This document shows, one piece after another, positions 51,922 to 60,926 of a DNA stretch of 64,000 nt. Origin of the DNA: Thermoanaerobaculales bacterium (lineage in GTDB: Bacteria > Acidobacteriota > Thermoanaerobaculia > Thermoanaerobaculales > Sulfomarinibacteraceae); contig DAOPQC010000002.1 in assembly GCA_035358815.1 (NCBI GenBank), positions 123,206 through 187,205 on the forward strand. Reading direction: 5' to 3'. Within the stretch, counting starts at the first letter, position 1. Each line of letters opens with the position of its first letter. The notes beneath the pieces are model-generated. The model did not search any database. It was not told where the DNA came from and saw only the letters and a program-made list of their open reading frames with translations. The position numbers and the translations under genes were made by a program.

Positions 51922-54900
51922 TCAGAGGCTCGCCGCGGCGGCCGGCAGCTCGAGCCGCACGATCAGGCCGCGCTCGCCGTTGACGGCCGTGACCCGGCCC
52001 TGGCAGCGCGCCACCACCTGGCGGACGAGCGCCAGCCCGAGCCCGCTACCCGCGGTGGTCGTCGAGAAGTGGGGGGAGAACAGGTCCTGGAGCTGGCGAT
52101 CGGGCAGGCCGCCCGCGGTGTCCGCCACCGCCAGCGTGACCACGTCCTCGCTGCGACGCACCTGCACCCTGACCTCGCCACGACCGTCACCGATCGCGTC
52201 CACGCTGTTCTTGACCAGGTTGCCGAGCGCCCGCTGCAGCCACCGCCGGTCGGCCCGCACCTCACAGCCGCCGCCCTCGGGCAGGTCGGCGACCAGCTCG
52301 ATGCCCCGCCGCCGGTAGATCGTCAGGCCCCCCAGGGTGTCGGTGACGAGCGCGCCGAGGTCGACCACCTCGGCATCCCAGTGCTCGAGCGCGACCAGGT
52401 TCGAGAACGAGTTCGCGGTGTCCTGGAGACGATCCACCTGGAGCGAGATCTCGCGGCAGGCGTCGCCTGCCAACGACTCGAAGTCCGGGTGGCCGGCGCG
52501 CCGCGCCGCCTCCAGCTCCTGCACCCACAACCGGATCGGGGTCAGCGGGTTCTTCACCTCGTGGGCGACGATCCGCGCCAGCTGGTTGAGCTGGCGCAGG
52601 CGGTCGATCCGCACCACGTCGGTGACGTCGTCGACGACGGCCACCAGCCCCCGGCTGCCGTCCGGAAGCGGCACGCCCGCCACCCCCACCCGCCAGGTGA
52701 GCTCGCGGCCGGGCACCGGCTGCACCGTCTCCGCGAGCGGCGCGGCGTCGGGGCTCCCCCGGCCGGCGACGGCGTGGATGACCTCGAGCAGCCGCCGCCC
52801 GTGCTCGGCGCGCAGCGCCTCGGCGCTCGGGTTGGAGAAGCGAAGCTCACCGCCCGGCTCGAGAACGATCACGGCCGGCGCCAGCGTCGACAGGGTGATC
52901 CGAAGCAGCTCCTCCTGTGATCGCAGGCTCGACTCCCGGCGCCGCACCTCCTCGTTCATGGAGCGCACGGCGTCGAGCACCTCGGCGAGGTCGGTCTCGA
53001 CCGGACGGCGCACCTCGGGCAGGGGCTCGCCGTGGAGCAACCTGCGCGACAGCAGCACCAGGTCGCGCAGCGATACGCTGAGCCGGCGCTCGATGCGCGA
53101 GGTCAGAGCCAGGGCCAGCATGGCCGCCAGCAGTGCCCCGGTCAGCAGCCAGTCGACCGGCGCCAGGGACGACTCCTCGAGCCGCGGATCGAGGCGGATC
53201 AGCTCGAGCAGCAGCCGGCGCCCCTCAAGCTCGATCGGACCGGCAGCCACCAAGGTGCCGCCCGACCGAACCACGACCGGGTCGTCGCGGCCGATCAGGT
53301 ACGACCGCAGGCCGGCCGCCGGGGGAAGCAGCGGCAGCGCCTCGGTGGCCAGCAGATCGCGGCGCGACGCGGCGACCACCTCCGCCTTGTCGAACAGCAG
53401 CACCTCGCCGCCCCACCCCGCCGACACCCAACGAGCGATCCCGTCGTCGACCGCGAACCCGCCGCTGAGCTGGTTGGCCGTGTAGCGAGCGGCGCCGAGA
53501 GCGTCGAGGCCGACCACCTGGTCAAAGCGCTCCGCTTCCCGTTGCAGCCGCAGCTGGAGAAAGACCGTCAGCACCGCCAGGGGCACCACCACGCCGCCGG
53601 CGACCAGGAGGCGCAGCCGGCCCCCGAAGGTCGACAGCTGCTCGCGCCGCACGATCGGCGGCAGCGCGACCAGCAGGCCTGCCATCGCCCACAGGCCGGC
53701 GATCGCGGTCCGCAGCACCCACACCACGGGCGCGGGATGGCGGCCGATCGCCGCTACCAGCCACTCGCCGCGGCGCTCGAGCCGGCTCAGGGCGCGGTCG
53801 CCGCCGACGTTGACCCGTGCCCACCCGCCGCCGGCGTGGTACAGGCCGCCCGCGGTCGCGGCGTCGAGGCCCGCGATCTCCGGGTGCAGGGTGGCCGCCA
53901 CCGTGCCGGAGCGGGTCAGCGCGGCGAACCACACCGGCCGCAGGCGGGCCGCCCCGAGCGGTGCGCCGCTCTCCCAGTCCGCCAGCACGCCCCACGGCTC
54001 GGTCGCCACCCACAGCTCGAGCCGGGCGCCGGGCGGCTGCTGCAGCCGCCACTGCCGGATGCGGCGGACATCGTCGCCGGCCGGCGACAGATCGCCCCAC
54101 ACCGAAAGCTCGGCCGACGCGGCGTCGACGAGCCGCAGCTGCGACGGCGTCTGCCAGCGCGTCAGTCCCCAGCGCTCGGCGAGGACCGGCGCAGCATCGT
54201 CAAGGCGGCAGGCCGCCGGAGGCGCGGGGAGGACGGCGGCCAGGTCGACGTCGCCGCGGGGGAGCACGACGCTCGCCCCGCCCCGGACCGCCCGCGACAG
54301 CTCGATCGGAACGCGCGCCGCCTCCAGCGCCAGGCCGAGCAGAGCGATGCCGCCCGCCACCGCCAGCCGGAGCTCGAGCCGGAGCGAACCCCGGCCCGCC
54401 AGCCCGGGCCAGCCCGCCACCGCGAGCGCCAGGGCCAGCACCCAGATGCCTCCCCAGCCCGGCCGCAGCAGGTGGGGCGGCAGCGGCGACAGCGGCAGGC
54501 CCTCGGCACCCAGCACCCAGGCCATCAACGCCAGCACGAACGCCGCCACGAGCAGCCGCGCCCACCGCCCGGGGAGGGCGCGCGCCGACCTGCCCGCCGC
54601 GAAACCGGCCGCCAGCGCGATCACTGCGCCGCCGACGCCGGGCCCGGCCGCCGGCCTGGCCAGGAACGCGACGCTCGCCGCGAGCACCACCAGCCACGCC
54701 ATCTGCGGGCGCCGCCAGAGCGCGGCGGCCACCAGCACCAGCCACGCCAGCGCGCAGATCGCGCCCCGCCTGCCATCAGCGGCGCCCAGGCCGACCGGCA
54801 CCTCGATGCCGGCCGCGGACGGCGGCCTGATCACCCGGTTCCCGGGAGCTTGCAGGCCGAGTGCCAGCGACCGCCCCAACGGCGCCCGCATGCCCCACAC

Positions 54901-55521
54901 CACCCGCCCGTCGAGCGGGGTCCAGTCGGCGACCGTGACTGCGCCGACCAGCCGACCGTCGACCAGCACCGGCTCGCGCACGTAGAGCACGGCGCCGCGC
55001 GCCGACCACACCACGCCCGGCCGCCGCTCGCCGAGCGGCCGCACCCCGTGCGGGTACGCCCGCTCCTCGCCGCCCCAGGCGACCAGCAAACCGCGGTCGT
55101 CGGCGAGGAAGACCGTCCGCCCCGGCCTGCCGCCCGCCGCCCGGTCGATGATGGCGAAGGGCTCGAGCGGGTCGAGGGCCTCGCCGCTCGCCGCGAACAG
55201 CCGCAGCAGCTCGGGCTCGGCCGCCGAGCGCTCGGCGGCGCGGACCAGGTCGTGCACGTGGTCGTCGAGCTGGCCAGTCAGCCGCGACTCCGTCGGCAGC
55301 CGCCCCGGACCGACAACCGCCGCCGCCAGCCCCACGCCGACCGCCAGCCACGGCAGCCAGCCGACGCCCCGCGGGCGGGCCAGCACCAACAGCAGCACGG
55401 CGGTCAGCGCAGCTGCCCACACCGGCAGCTGCTGGCCCGCCCACGGGGTCAGCATCGCCAGCGCGGCCAGCGCGAGCCACCACGGACGTCCGGCGCCGGC
55501 GGCGGCTCCCTCGCTGCTCAT
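51922..55521 (-). CDS. very large NtrY-like membrane sensor histidine kinase
   Basis: 1199 residues. The first ~700 residues hold about twelve membrane helices in two blocks with extracytoplasmic domains between, then a dCache-like segment, a HAMP-like linker near 820, and a PAS domain about 870-970. The HisKA box has His987 in VAHEVKNPLTPIRLW, and the HATPase has NLVKNSVDAI and SGLGLALVRQVV. The H-box type is that of NtrY/NtrB kinases, which usually drive sigma-54 activators; no response regulator is adjacent. TATACT seven bases before the ATG. Confidence 0.87.
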   Translation of the reverse strand: MSSEGAAAGAGRPWWLALAALAMLTPWAGQQLPVWAAALTAVLLLVLARPRGVGWLPWLAVGVGLAAAVVGPGRLPTESRLTGQLDDHVHDLVRAAERSAAEPELLRLFAASGEALDPLEPFAIIDRAAGGRPGRTVFLADDRGLLVAWGGEERAYPHGVRPLGERRPGVVWSARGAVLYVREPVLVDGRLVGAVTVADWTPLDGRVVWGMRAPLGRSLALGLQAPGNRVIRPPSAAGIEVPVGLGAADGRRGAICALAWLVLVAAALWRRPQMAWLVVLAASVAFLARPAAGPGVGGAVIALAAGFAAGRSARALPGRWARLLVAAFVLALMAWVLGAEGLPLSPLPPHLLRPGWGGIWVLALALAVAGWPGLAGRGSLRLELRLAVAGGIALLGLALEAARVPIELSRAVRGGASVVLPRGDVDLAAVLPAPPAACRLDDAAPVLAERWGLTRWQTPSQLRLVDAASAELSVWGDLSPAGDDVRRIRQWRLQQPPGARLELWVATEPWGVLADWESGAPLGAARLRPVWFAALTRSGTVAATLHPEIAGLDAATAGGLYHAGGGWARVNVGGDRALSRLERRGEWLVAAIGRHPAPVVWVLRTAIAGLWAMAGLLVALPPIVRREQLSTFGGRLRLLVAGGVVVPLAVLTVFLQLRLQREAERFDQVVGLDALGAARYTANQLSGGFAVDDGIARWVSAGWGGEVLLFDKAEVVAASRRDLLATEALPLLPPAAGLRSYLIGRDDPVVVRSGGTLVAAGPIELEGRRLLLELIRLDPRLEESSLAPVDWLLTGALLAAMLALALTSRIERRLSVSLRDLVLLSRRLLHGEPLPEVRRPVETDLAEVLDAVRSMNEEVRRRESSLRSQEELLRITLSTLAPAVIVLEPGGELRFSNPSAEALRAEHGRRLLEVIHAVAGRGSPDAAPLAETVQPVPGRELTWRVGVAGVPLPDGSRGLVAVVDDVTDVVRIDRLRQLNQLARIVAHEVKNPLTPIRLWVQELEAARRAGHPDFESLAGDACREISLQVDRLQDTANSFSNLVALEHWDAEVVDLGALVTDTLGGLTIYRRRGIELVADLPEGGGCEVRADRRWLQRALGNLVKNSVDAIGDGRGEVRVQVRRSEDVVTLAVADTAGGLPDRQLQDLFSPHFSTTTAGSGLGLALVRQVVARCQGRVTAVNGERGLIVRLELPAAAASL

Positions 55522-55528
55522 GCCTCGA

Positions 55529-55534
55529 AGTATA
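55529..55534 (-). promoter_or_regulatory. -10 box for leaderless histidine kinase mRNA
   Basis: TATACT on the minus strand, then seven bases, then the ATG at 55521. Confidence 0.55.
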
Positions 55535-55591
55535 GGGTTCTTCCGCGCCCCGGAGGCACGGGCACCACCGCCAGTCCAGTGACGAGTGCAG

Positions 55592-55636
55592 GCACGGATC
55601 CGGCTCCGCGTTGGGCTACGCCGTGACGCGAGCGGT
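55592..55636 (-). repeat. dispersed repeat type C, diverged inverted copy
   Basis: On the minus strand GCTCGCGTCACGGCG and GCCGGATCCG match the ends of copies 1 and 2; the centre differs. Confidence 0.45.
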
Positions 55637-55654
55637 GGGAGGGGAGGGAAAACC

Positions 55655-55780
55655 GCTTCCGCTTGCCCTTCCGCTTCCGCGCCAGATGCGAAGCTCTCAC
55701 CCTCGAGCCGTCGGAAGCGGGCGCGGATGCGGACGCGGGCGGGGCTAGATCCTAGCCCCCAGATCCCAGATCCTATTCCC
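55655..55780. repeat. hexamer tract and 3'-end repeat after the aminopeptidase gene
   Basis: CGCTTCCGCTTGCCC-type hexamers, then GCTAGATCCTAGCCCCCAG and ATCCCAGATCCTATTCCC running into the stop of the M24 gene, in sense orientation to it. Confidence 0.65.
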
Positions 55781-57080
55781 TCATCATCCCTTCGATCTCC
55801 CTCGCCCTCGTCGGCAGCGCAGCCGCCAGGTTCACGTTGCCGTCGGCGGTCACCAGGTGGTCGTCCTCGATGCGCACCCCGAGAGCCTCGTCCGGGATGT
55901 AGATGCCGGGCTCGTTGGTGATCACCATGCCCGGCTCGAGCGGCACATCGTCACCGCCGGGGTCGTGGGCCTCGAGGCCGAGGAAGTGGCCGAGGCCATG
56001 GATGAAGTGCTGGCCGAGCCGGCCGCCCCTGCTGTCCCGCAGCTTCGACCTCTCGAACGTCTCGTACGCGATCTTGCGCAGCTCGAAGATGGAGACTCCG
56101 GGCCGGATCGCGGCCGCCGCCCGGTCGTGCGCCCTGAGGACGAGATCGTAGATCGCGCGCTGGCGGTCGCTGAAGCGCCCGTTGACCGGGAAGGTCCGGG
56201 TCAGGTCGCCGCAGTAGTAGCCGTAGCGGGCGCCGATGTCGACCACCACCAGCTCGCCGTCGGCGCAGGTGTCGACGTTCTGGTCGTAGTGGAGGGTCGT
56301 GGCGTTGAAGCCCGACCCGACGATCGACGGGAAGGCCGTGCCCTCGGCCCCGCTGTCGCGGAAAGCGGCGTAGACGGCGCCGTCCACTGCGCCCTCCCGC
56401 ACGCCGGGCCGGATCGCACGCGCCGCGCGCCGATGGGCCTCGACGGTGGCCGAGACCGCCTTCCGCATCAGCGCGATCTCACCGGGGTCCTTGACCATTC
56501 GCAGCCCCGCCAGGTGATCGCCGATGTCACGGGCCTCGAAGCTCGGCAGGCGCTCGCGCAGCGCCGCCAGGTAGCGGTGGGTGGAAGGCAGCGGCGCGGC
56601 GGTGGCCACCCCCGGCAGCTGCGTCCACAGCAGCGCCCCCGGTCCGCTCAGCCAGCCCATCAGGCGGCCCTCGAAGCCGGGCACCGGCCGCCGGCGGGCG
56701 TCGAGCACCACCTCGGACGGATCCCTTGACAGCACGGCGTCGAAGCCGAGCCGCTCGGCGGCCTCGTCCCCGGGCCCCCATTTCGGGCCGGTCCAGCGCT
56801 CGACGGCTTCGTTGCGGGGAGGCAGGAACAGGTACTCCGCCCGCTCCTCGGGGCGCAGCACCAGCACCGCATTCGGCAGCTCGACCCCGGTGAGGTAGAA
56901 GAAGTCCGGGCTCTGCCGGAAGGTGCCGACGTCGCCGTAACCGCGATCGTCGCCGGCGCCCCACAGCACGACGGTGCCGTGCCCGACCGCCTCGGCGAGG
57001 CGCTTCCGGCGCTTCCGGTAGACCTTCGGCGATTGCAGCTCCGCCGCGTAGTTGCCGCCTCGCATGTCCCTTGTGCCCAT
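55773..57080 (-). CDS. pepP: M24B Xaa-Pro aminopeptidase
   Basis: 435 residues with the aminopeptidase P N-domain (SPDFFYLTGVELPNAVLVL) and pita-bread C-domain. Dinuclear metal ligands are Asp in VVDIGARYGYYCGDLTRTFP, His in HGLGHFLGLEAHD, Glu in TNEPGIYI and Glu in VRIEDDHLV. It removes N-terminal residues before proline. No signal peptide, so cytoplasmic. GGAGG precedes the ATG and TAGAAT (57101-57106) is a likely -10. Confidence 0.92.
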   Translation of the reverse strand: MGTRDMRGGNYAAELQSPKVYRKRRKRLAEAVGHGTVVLWGAGDDRGYGDVGTFRQSPDFFYLTGVELPNAVLVLRPEERAEYLFLPPRNEAVERWTGPKWGPGDEAAERLGFDAVLSRDPSEVVLDARRRPVPGFEGRLMGWLSGPGALLWTQLPGVATAAPLPSTHRYLAALRERLPSFEARDIGDHLAGLRMVKDPGEIALMRKAVSATVEAHRRAARAIRPGVREGAVDGAVYAAFRDSGAEGTAFPSIVGSGFNATTLHYDQNVDTCADGELVVVDIGARYGYYCGDLTRTFPVNGRFSDRQRAIYDLVLRAHDRAAAAIRPGVSIFELRKIAYETFERSKLRDSRGGRLGQHFIHGLGHFLGLEAHDPGGDDVPLEPGMVITNEPGIYIPDEALGVRIEDDHLVTADGNVNLAAALPTRAREIEGMMRE

Positions 57081-57100
57081 GGCTTGCCTCCAGTACGGCG

Positions 57101-57106
57101 ATTCTA
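57101..57106 (-). promoter_or_regulatory. -10 box for pepP
   Basis: TAGAAT on the minus strand, 20 bases before the ATG at 57080 and upstream of its GGAGG. No clear -35. Confidence 0.45.
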
Positions 57107-57117
57107 CAGGGGATGGG

Positions 57118-57315
57118 CATCCTCCCGTTCCCGTCCCCGTACCCGTTCCCGTTCCCGTTCCCGTTCCCGCTTCCGCGCCCGCTTCCGATGTCTACCTGAG
57201 CCGCCCCCGTTCAAAGCCGGTGTGCATCGCCCGTTCGCGCTTCCACTAAGCAAGCGAGCCAGCCCGTTCGGCCGTTTCGGACGCGGAAGCGGAAGCGGGC
57301 GCGGAAGCGTTTGGG
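57118..57315. repeat. CCCGTT and CGCTTCCGCGCC hexamer arrays
   Basis: About eight tandem CCCGTT-like units (57123-57165) grade into CGCTTCCGCGCCCGCTTCCG (57167-57188). A complementary GCGGAAGCGGGCGCGGAAGC stretch follows at about 57290-57309, so the region could pair with itself. Confidence 0.7.
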
Positions 57316-57349
57316 CGGAAATCCACCCTCGCCCGTCGTCTGGCATTCC

Positions 57350-57379
57350 TTTACACCCCGCTCCGCGCCTGTGTAGACT
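57350..57379 (+). promoter_or_regulatory. sigma-70-type promoter of the HMGCS operon
   Basis: TTTACA (57350-57355), an 18-base spacer, then TAGACT (57374-57379). The ATG at 57438 has its own GGAGGGAGC. Confidence 0.6.
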
Positions 57380-57437
57380 TGGCCGCGTCGGAAGCGCGGG
57401 AAACCCGAGCGAACCCACCCCGAGACCTGGAGGGAGC

Positions 57438-58493
57438 ATGGCCGTCGGAATCATCGGTTATGGCGCATTCATCCCGAGACGACGGATCAAGGTCGAGGAG
57501 ATCGCCAAGGTGTGGGGCGCCGACGCTCCCTCCTTCAAGCGCGGCCTCCAGCTCTACGAGAAGTCGGTGCCCGGGGCGGACGAGGACACGATCACGATGT
57601 CGGTCGAGAGCGCCCGCAACGCGATCGCCCGCGCCGGGATCGACCCCGCGGACATCGGCTGCGTCTACGTCGGCTCGGAGTCCCACCCGTACGCGGTCAA
57701 GCCTTCGGGCACCGTGGTCGCCGAGGCGATCGGGGCGGTGCCCGTGGTCCGGATCGCCGACCTCGAGTTCGCGTGCAAGGCCGGCACCGAAGGCATGTAC
57801 CTGGCGTACTCGCTGGTCAAGGCGGGCGAGATCCGCTACGGCCTCGGCATCGGCGCCGACACCTCGCAGGGAGCGCCCGGCGACGCCCTCGAGTACTCGG
57901 CTGCGGCCGGCTCCGCCTCCTACCTGTTCGGCGCCGAGGACGACAAGATCGTCGCCGAGGTCCTGCACACCTACTCCTGGGCCACCGACACCCCCGACTT
58001 CTGGCGCCGCGAGTACATGCACTACCCGCGCCACGGCAGCCGCTTCACCGGCGAGCCGGCCTACTTCCGGCACACCACCAACTCGGCCCGCGGCATCCTC
58101 GAGAAGGCCGGCCTCAAGCCCGCCGACTTCGCCCACGCCGTCTTCCACCAGCCGAACGGCAAGTTCCCGATGAAGGCCGGCAAGATGCTCGGCTTCACCG
58201 ACGACCAGCTGAAGACCGGCTGGCTGTCGCCGTGGCTCGGCAACACCTACTCCGGCGCCTCGCCGATGGGCTTGACCGCGATCCTCGACGTGGCCCGGCC
58301 CGGCGACCTCATCCTGCTGACGTCGTTCGGCTCCGGCGCCGGCTCCGACTCGTTCATCTTCCGGGCGACCGGCCGGCTCCCCGAGGTCCAGGGGCTGGCG
58401 CCGAGGACCCGGCCTCAGCTCGACGAGCACAAGATCTACCTGGACTACGGGAGCTACGCCAAGCTCCGTGGCAAGATCCGGATGGCGGAGTAG
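57438..58493 (+). CDS. mvaS: hydroxymethylglutaryl-CoA synthase, archaeal type
   Basis: 351 residues. Catalytic Cys in ADLEFACKAGTEGMYL, Glu in GDALEYSAAAGSASYLFG and His in AVFHQPNGKF, with GNTYSGASPMGL near the end. Length and sequence style are those of archaeal HMG-CoA synthases (about 350) rather than the longer Gram-positive MvaS. It condenses acetoacetyl-CoA with acetyl-CoA. First gene of a three-gene operon. Confidence 0.9.
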   Translation: MAVGIIGYGAFIPRRRIKVEEIAKVWGADAPSFKRGLQLYEKSVPGADEDTITMSVESARNAIARAGIDPADIGCVYVGSESHPYAVKPSGTVVAEAIGAVPVVRIADLEFACKAGTEGMYLAYSLVKAGEIRYGLGIGADTSQGAPGDALEYSAAAGSASYLFGAEDDKIVAEVLHTYSWATDTPDFWRREYMHYPRHGSRFTGEPAYFRHTTNSARGILEKAGLKPADFAHAVFHQPNGKFPMKAGKMLGFTDDQLKTGWLSPWLGNTYSGASPMGLTAILDVARPGDLILLTSFGSGAGSDSFIFRATGRLPEVQGLAPRTRPQLDEHKIYLDYGSYAKLRGKIRMAE

Positions 58494-58502
58494 GAGGTGG
58501 CG

Positions 58503-59663
58503 ATGCGCGAGGTAGCCGTCATTGGGACCGGGCTCGTCACCTTCGGCGAGATGTGGTCCAAGTCGTTGCGGACGCTGTGGGCCGAGGCCGCGTTGAACGC
58601 CCTCGAGGATGCGGGCGTCGACAAGGTCGACGGCATCACCGTCGGCTGCATGTCGCCCGGCCTGTTCAACGGCCAGGAGCACCTGGCGTCGCTGCTCGCC
58701 GACGAGCTCGGCATGGCCGGGGTCCCGGCGATGCGGGTCGAGTCGGCCTGCGCCTCCGGCGGCCTCGCCCTGCGCGCCGGCTTCGCCGAGGTCGCGGCCG
58801 GGCTTGCCGACGTGGTGCTGGTCACCGGCGTCGAGAAGATGACCGACGTCGACGGCGCGGACGCGACCTACGCCCTCGGCACGGCCGCTGACCAGGAGTG
58901 GGAGGGCTTCCACGGCATCACCTTCCCGGGCCTCTACGCGATGCTGGCGCGGATCCACATGCAGCAGTTCGGCACCACCCGCGAGCAGCTCGCCAAGGTG
59001 GCGGTCAAGAACCACGCCAACGGCCTGCTCAACGCCCACGCCCAGTACCACCTCAAGGTGTCCGTCGACGACGTGCTGTCCTCGACGATGGTCGCCGACC
59101 CGCTCCGCCTGCTCGACTGCTCGCCGATCACCGACGGCGCCGCGGCGCTGGTGATCGCGAGCCTCGACCGGGCCCGCGAGCTCGCCGGGGGCCGGCCGCT
59201 GGTCAGGATCACCGGGTCCGGGCTTGCCACCGACTCGATCGCGCTCGCCAACCGTGGCGACCTCTCCGAGCTGCGGGCGGTCCGGCTGGCCGGCGAGCGC
59301 GCGTACGCGATGGCCGGCCGCTCGCCGCGCGAGATCCACCTGGCGGAGGTCCACGACTGCTTCACGATCGCCGAGGTCATGGCGGTGGAGGCGCTCGGCT
59401 TCTTCGAGCGCGGCACCGGCGGCCAGGCAGTCGATCGGGGCCTCACCTCGCTCGGCGGCAAGATCCCCGTCAACCCCTCCGGCGGCCTCAAGGCCAAGGG
59501 CCATCCGGTGGGCGCCACCGGGGTGGCACAGGTCGTCGAGGTCGTCACGCAGCTGCGCGGCGAGGCCGGGCAGCGGCAGGTGGAAGGAGCGCGCGTCGGC
59601 CTCGCCCAGAACATGGGCGGCTCCGGCGGCAGCTCCGTGGTGCACATCCTGGAGGTGGCGTGA
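58503..59663 (+). CDS. acetyl-CoA acetyltransferase (archaeal-type thiolase)
   Basis: 386 residues. The nucleophilic Cys is in [27 protein letters not shown] and the His of [17 protein letters not shown] complete the active site, and the C-terminal loop is [14 protein letters not shown] without the second catalytic Cys of degradative thiolases, as in archaeal homologues. It supplies acetoacetyl-CoA to MvaS. ATG at 58503 follows GGAGGTGG; a GTG six bases upstream lies inside that site. Confidence 0.9.
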   Translation: MREVAVIGTGLVTFGEMWSKSLRTLWAEAALNALEDAGVDKVDGITVGCMSPGLFNGQEHLASLLADELGMAGVPAMRVESACASGGLALRAGFAEVAAGLADVVLVTGVEKMTDVDGADATYALGTAADQEWEGFHGITFPGLYAMLARIHMQQFGTTREQLAKVAVKNHANGLLNAHAQYHLKVSVDDVLSSTMVADPLRLLDCSPITDGAAALVIASLDRARELAGGRPLVRITGSGLATDSIALANRGDLSELRAVRLAGERAYAMAGRSPREIHLAEVHDCFTIAEVMAVEALGFFERGTGGQAVDRGLTSLGGKIPVNPSGGLKAKGHPVGATGVAQVVEVVTQLRGEAGQRQVEGARVGLAQNMGGSGGSSVVHILEVA

Positions 59664-60058
59664 TGTTCTCCCCGGCGCGCGCGTGGCGTGAAGCGCCCCA
59701 GCGATACCGCCTCGAGGCGGTGCAGTGCGGCAAGTGCTCGAGAATCCTCCACCCGCCACGGCTGGTCTGCCCGGCCTGCGGCGGCCGCGAGTTCACCGAC
59801 GTGGTCCTGCCACGCACGGGCAAGGTCCTCACCTACACCGTGGTCAGGGTGCCGCCGGCGGGGTACACCGAGCAGACGCCGCTTCCGATCGCCCTGGTCG
59901 AGCTCGACAACGGGGTCCGGGTGATGGTCCAGATCGGCGACGTCGCGGACCCGGCGTCGCTGTCGGTCGGGATGCCGGTCCGGCTCGAGTTCCGCCGCGT
60001 GTCGTCGGACGGCGAGGCCGGGGTGATCTTCTACGGCCACAAGGCCGTGCCTGCGTAA
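59663..60058 (+). CDS. DUF35 (Zn-ribbon/OB-fold) thiolase-HMGCS scaffold protein
   Basis: 131 residues. The zinc ribbon is VQCGKCSRILHPPRLVCPAC with the four Cys intact, followed by an OB-fold (TGKVLTYTVVRVPPAGY, PIALVELDNGVRVMVQI). In archaea the DUF35 protein bridges thiolase and HMG-CoA synthase in one complex that channels acetoacetyl-CoA. The ATG overlaps the thiolase stop as TGATG, implying fixed stoichiometry. The start lies in another reading frame from the longer 58898 ORF, which is not a gene. Confidence 0.88.
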   Translation: MFSPARAWREAPQRYRLEAVQCGKCSRILHPPRLVCPACGGREFTDVVLPRTGKVLTYTVVRVPPAGYTEQTPLPIALVELDNGVRVMVQIGDVADPASLSVGMPVRLEFRRVSSDGEAGVIFYGHKAVPA

Positions 60059-60230
60059 GCAGGATCCGGGCCGACTGACGGCCACCTTGCCTCGGCTTCC
60101 GCGCCCGCGTCCGATGTCGCGCAAGGTCTGCCCTGGCCACGACTCCCCACCGCCCGGGGCCCGGTCCTGATCCGTATTTCCCGAACCTCCGCGCGGTACT
60201 GATCTGGTGACGGAGGCGAGGTCCACGGCC

Positions 60231-60926
60231 ATGCTGCCGACCTACCAGATCCTGCTCACCGCGCTCGGGCACAACGACGTCCACCGGCTGGTGACGCTGC
60301 TCGAGTCGTTCGACGTCGACTTCCACCGCATCCCGTGGAACGGACGGCTGTTGGCGGCGGTCCGGCGGAACGCCTTCGATGTCGTGATCGCCGGCTACCC
60401 CGCTCCCGACATGACGGTCGATTCGGCGATCGCCGCGCTGCGGGATGCGGATGCGGCGAGCCGGCACGCCGGGCTGGTGCTGTTCGCCGAGCCCGACGCC
60501 ACCGGCGAGGCTCACCGGCTGCTCGGGCGCGGGGTCAACCGGGTCGTCACGCGCACCGATCCCGATCGGGTGATCCAGGAGTCGGTGCTGTCCCTGATCG
60601 ACGTGCCGAGGCGATTCCAGGTGCGGGCCCCGGTGGAGATCTCCCCCGCCGCCGACCACACCACGAGCCCGGCCTGGTGCCACACCGAGAACCTCTCGAT
60701 GTCCGGGATGCTGGTGAACTGCATGCGGCCGGCGCCGGTCGGCTCGCTGCTCGACTTCGCGTTGCTCTTCCCCGAGGAGGAGCGGCCGATCCGCGGCCGC
60801 GCCCGTGTCGCCCGGATCGCCAATCCCCGCCGGGAGAAGGTCCTCGGCCTGGGCGCGGCCTTCGAGTCGTTTGCGCAGTCGGACCGCTCGCGGCTGCGCA
60901 GCGCGCTGTCGAGGAGGTTCCAGTGA
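60231..60926 (+). CDS. PilZ protein with degenerate receiver-like N-domain (copy 1)
   Basis: 231 residues. The N-half (about 4-125) has receiver-like strand/helix spacing but reads DVVIAGYP where a phospho-Asp would be, and lacks the acidic pair. The C-half is a PilZ domain (VPRRFQVRAPVEI and NLSMSGMLVN). ATG at 60231 with GAGG nine bases upstream; the GTG at 60207 is an alternative. It overlaps its paralogue by TGATG. Confidence 0.75.
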   Translation: MLPTYQILLTALGHNDVHRLVTLLESFDVDFHRIPWNGRLLAAVRRNAFDVVIAGYPAPDMTVDSAIAALRDADAASRHAGLVLFAEPDATGEAHRLLGRGVNRVVTRTDPDRVIQESVLSLIDVPRRFQVRAPVEISPAADHTTSPAWCHTENLSMSGMLVNCMRPAPVGSLLDFALLFPEEERPIRGRARVARIANPRREKVLGLGAAFESFAQSDRSRLRSALSRRFQ

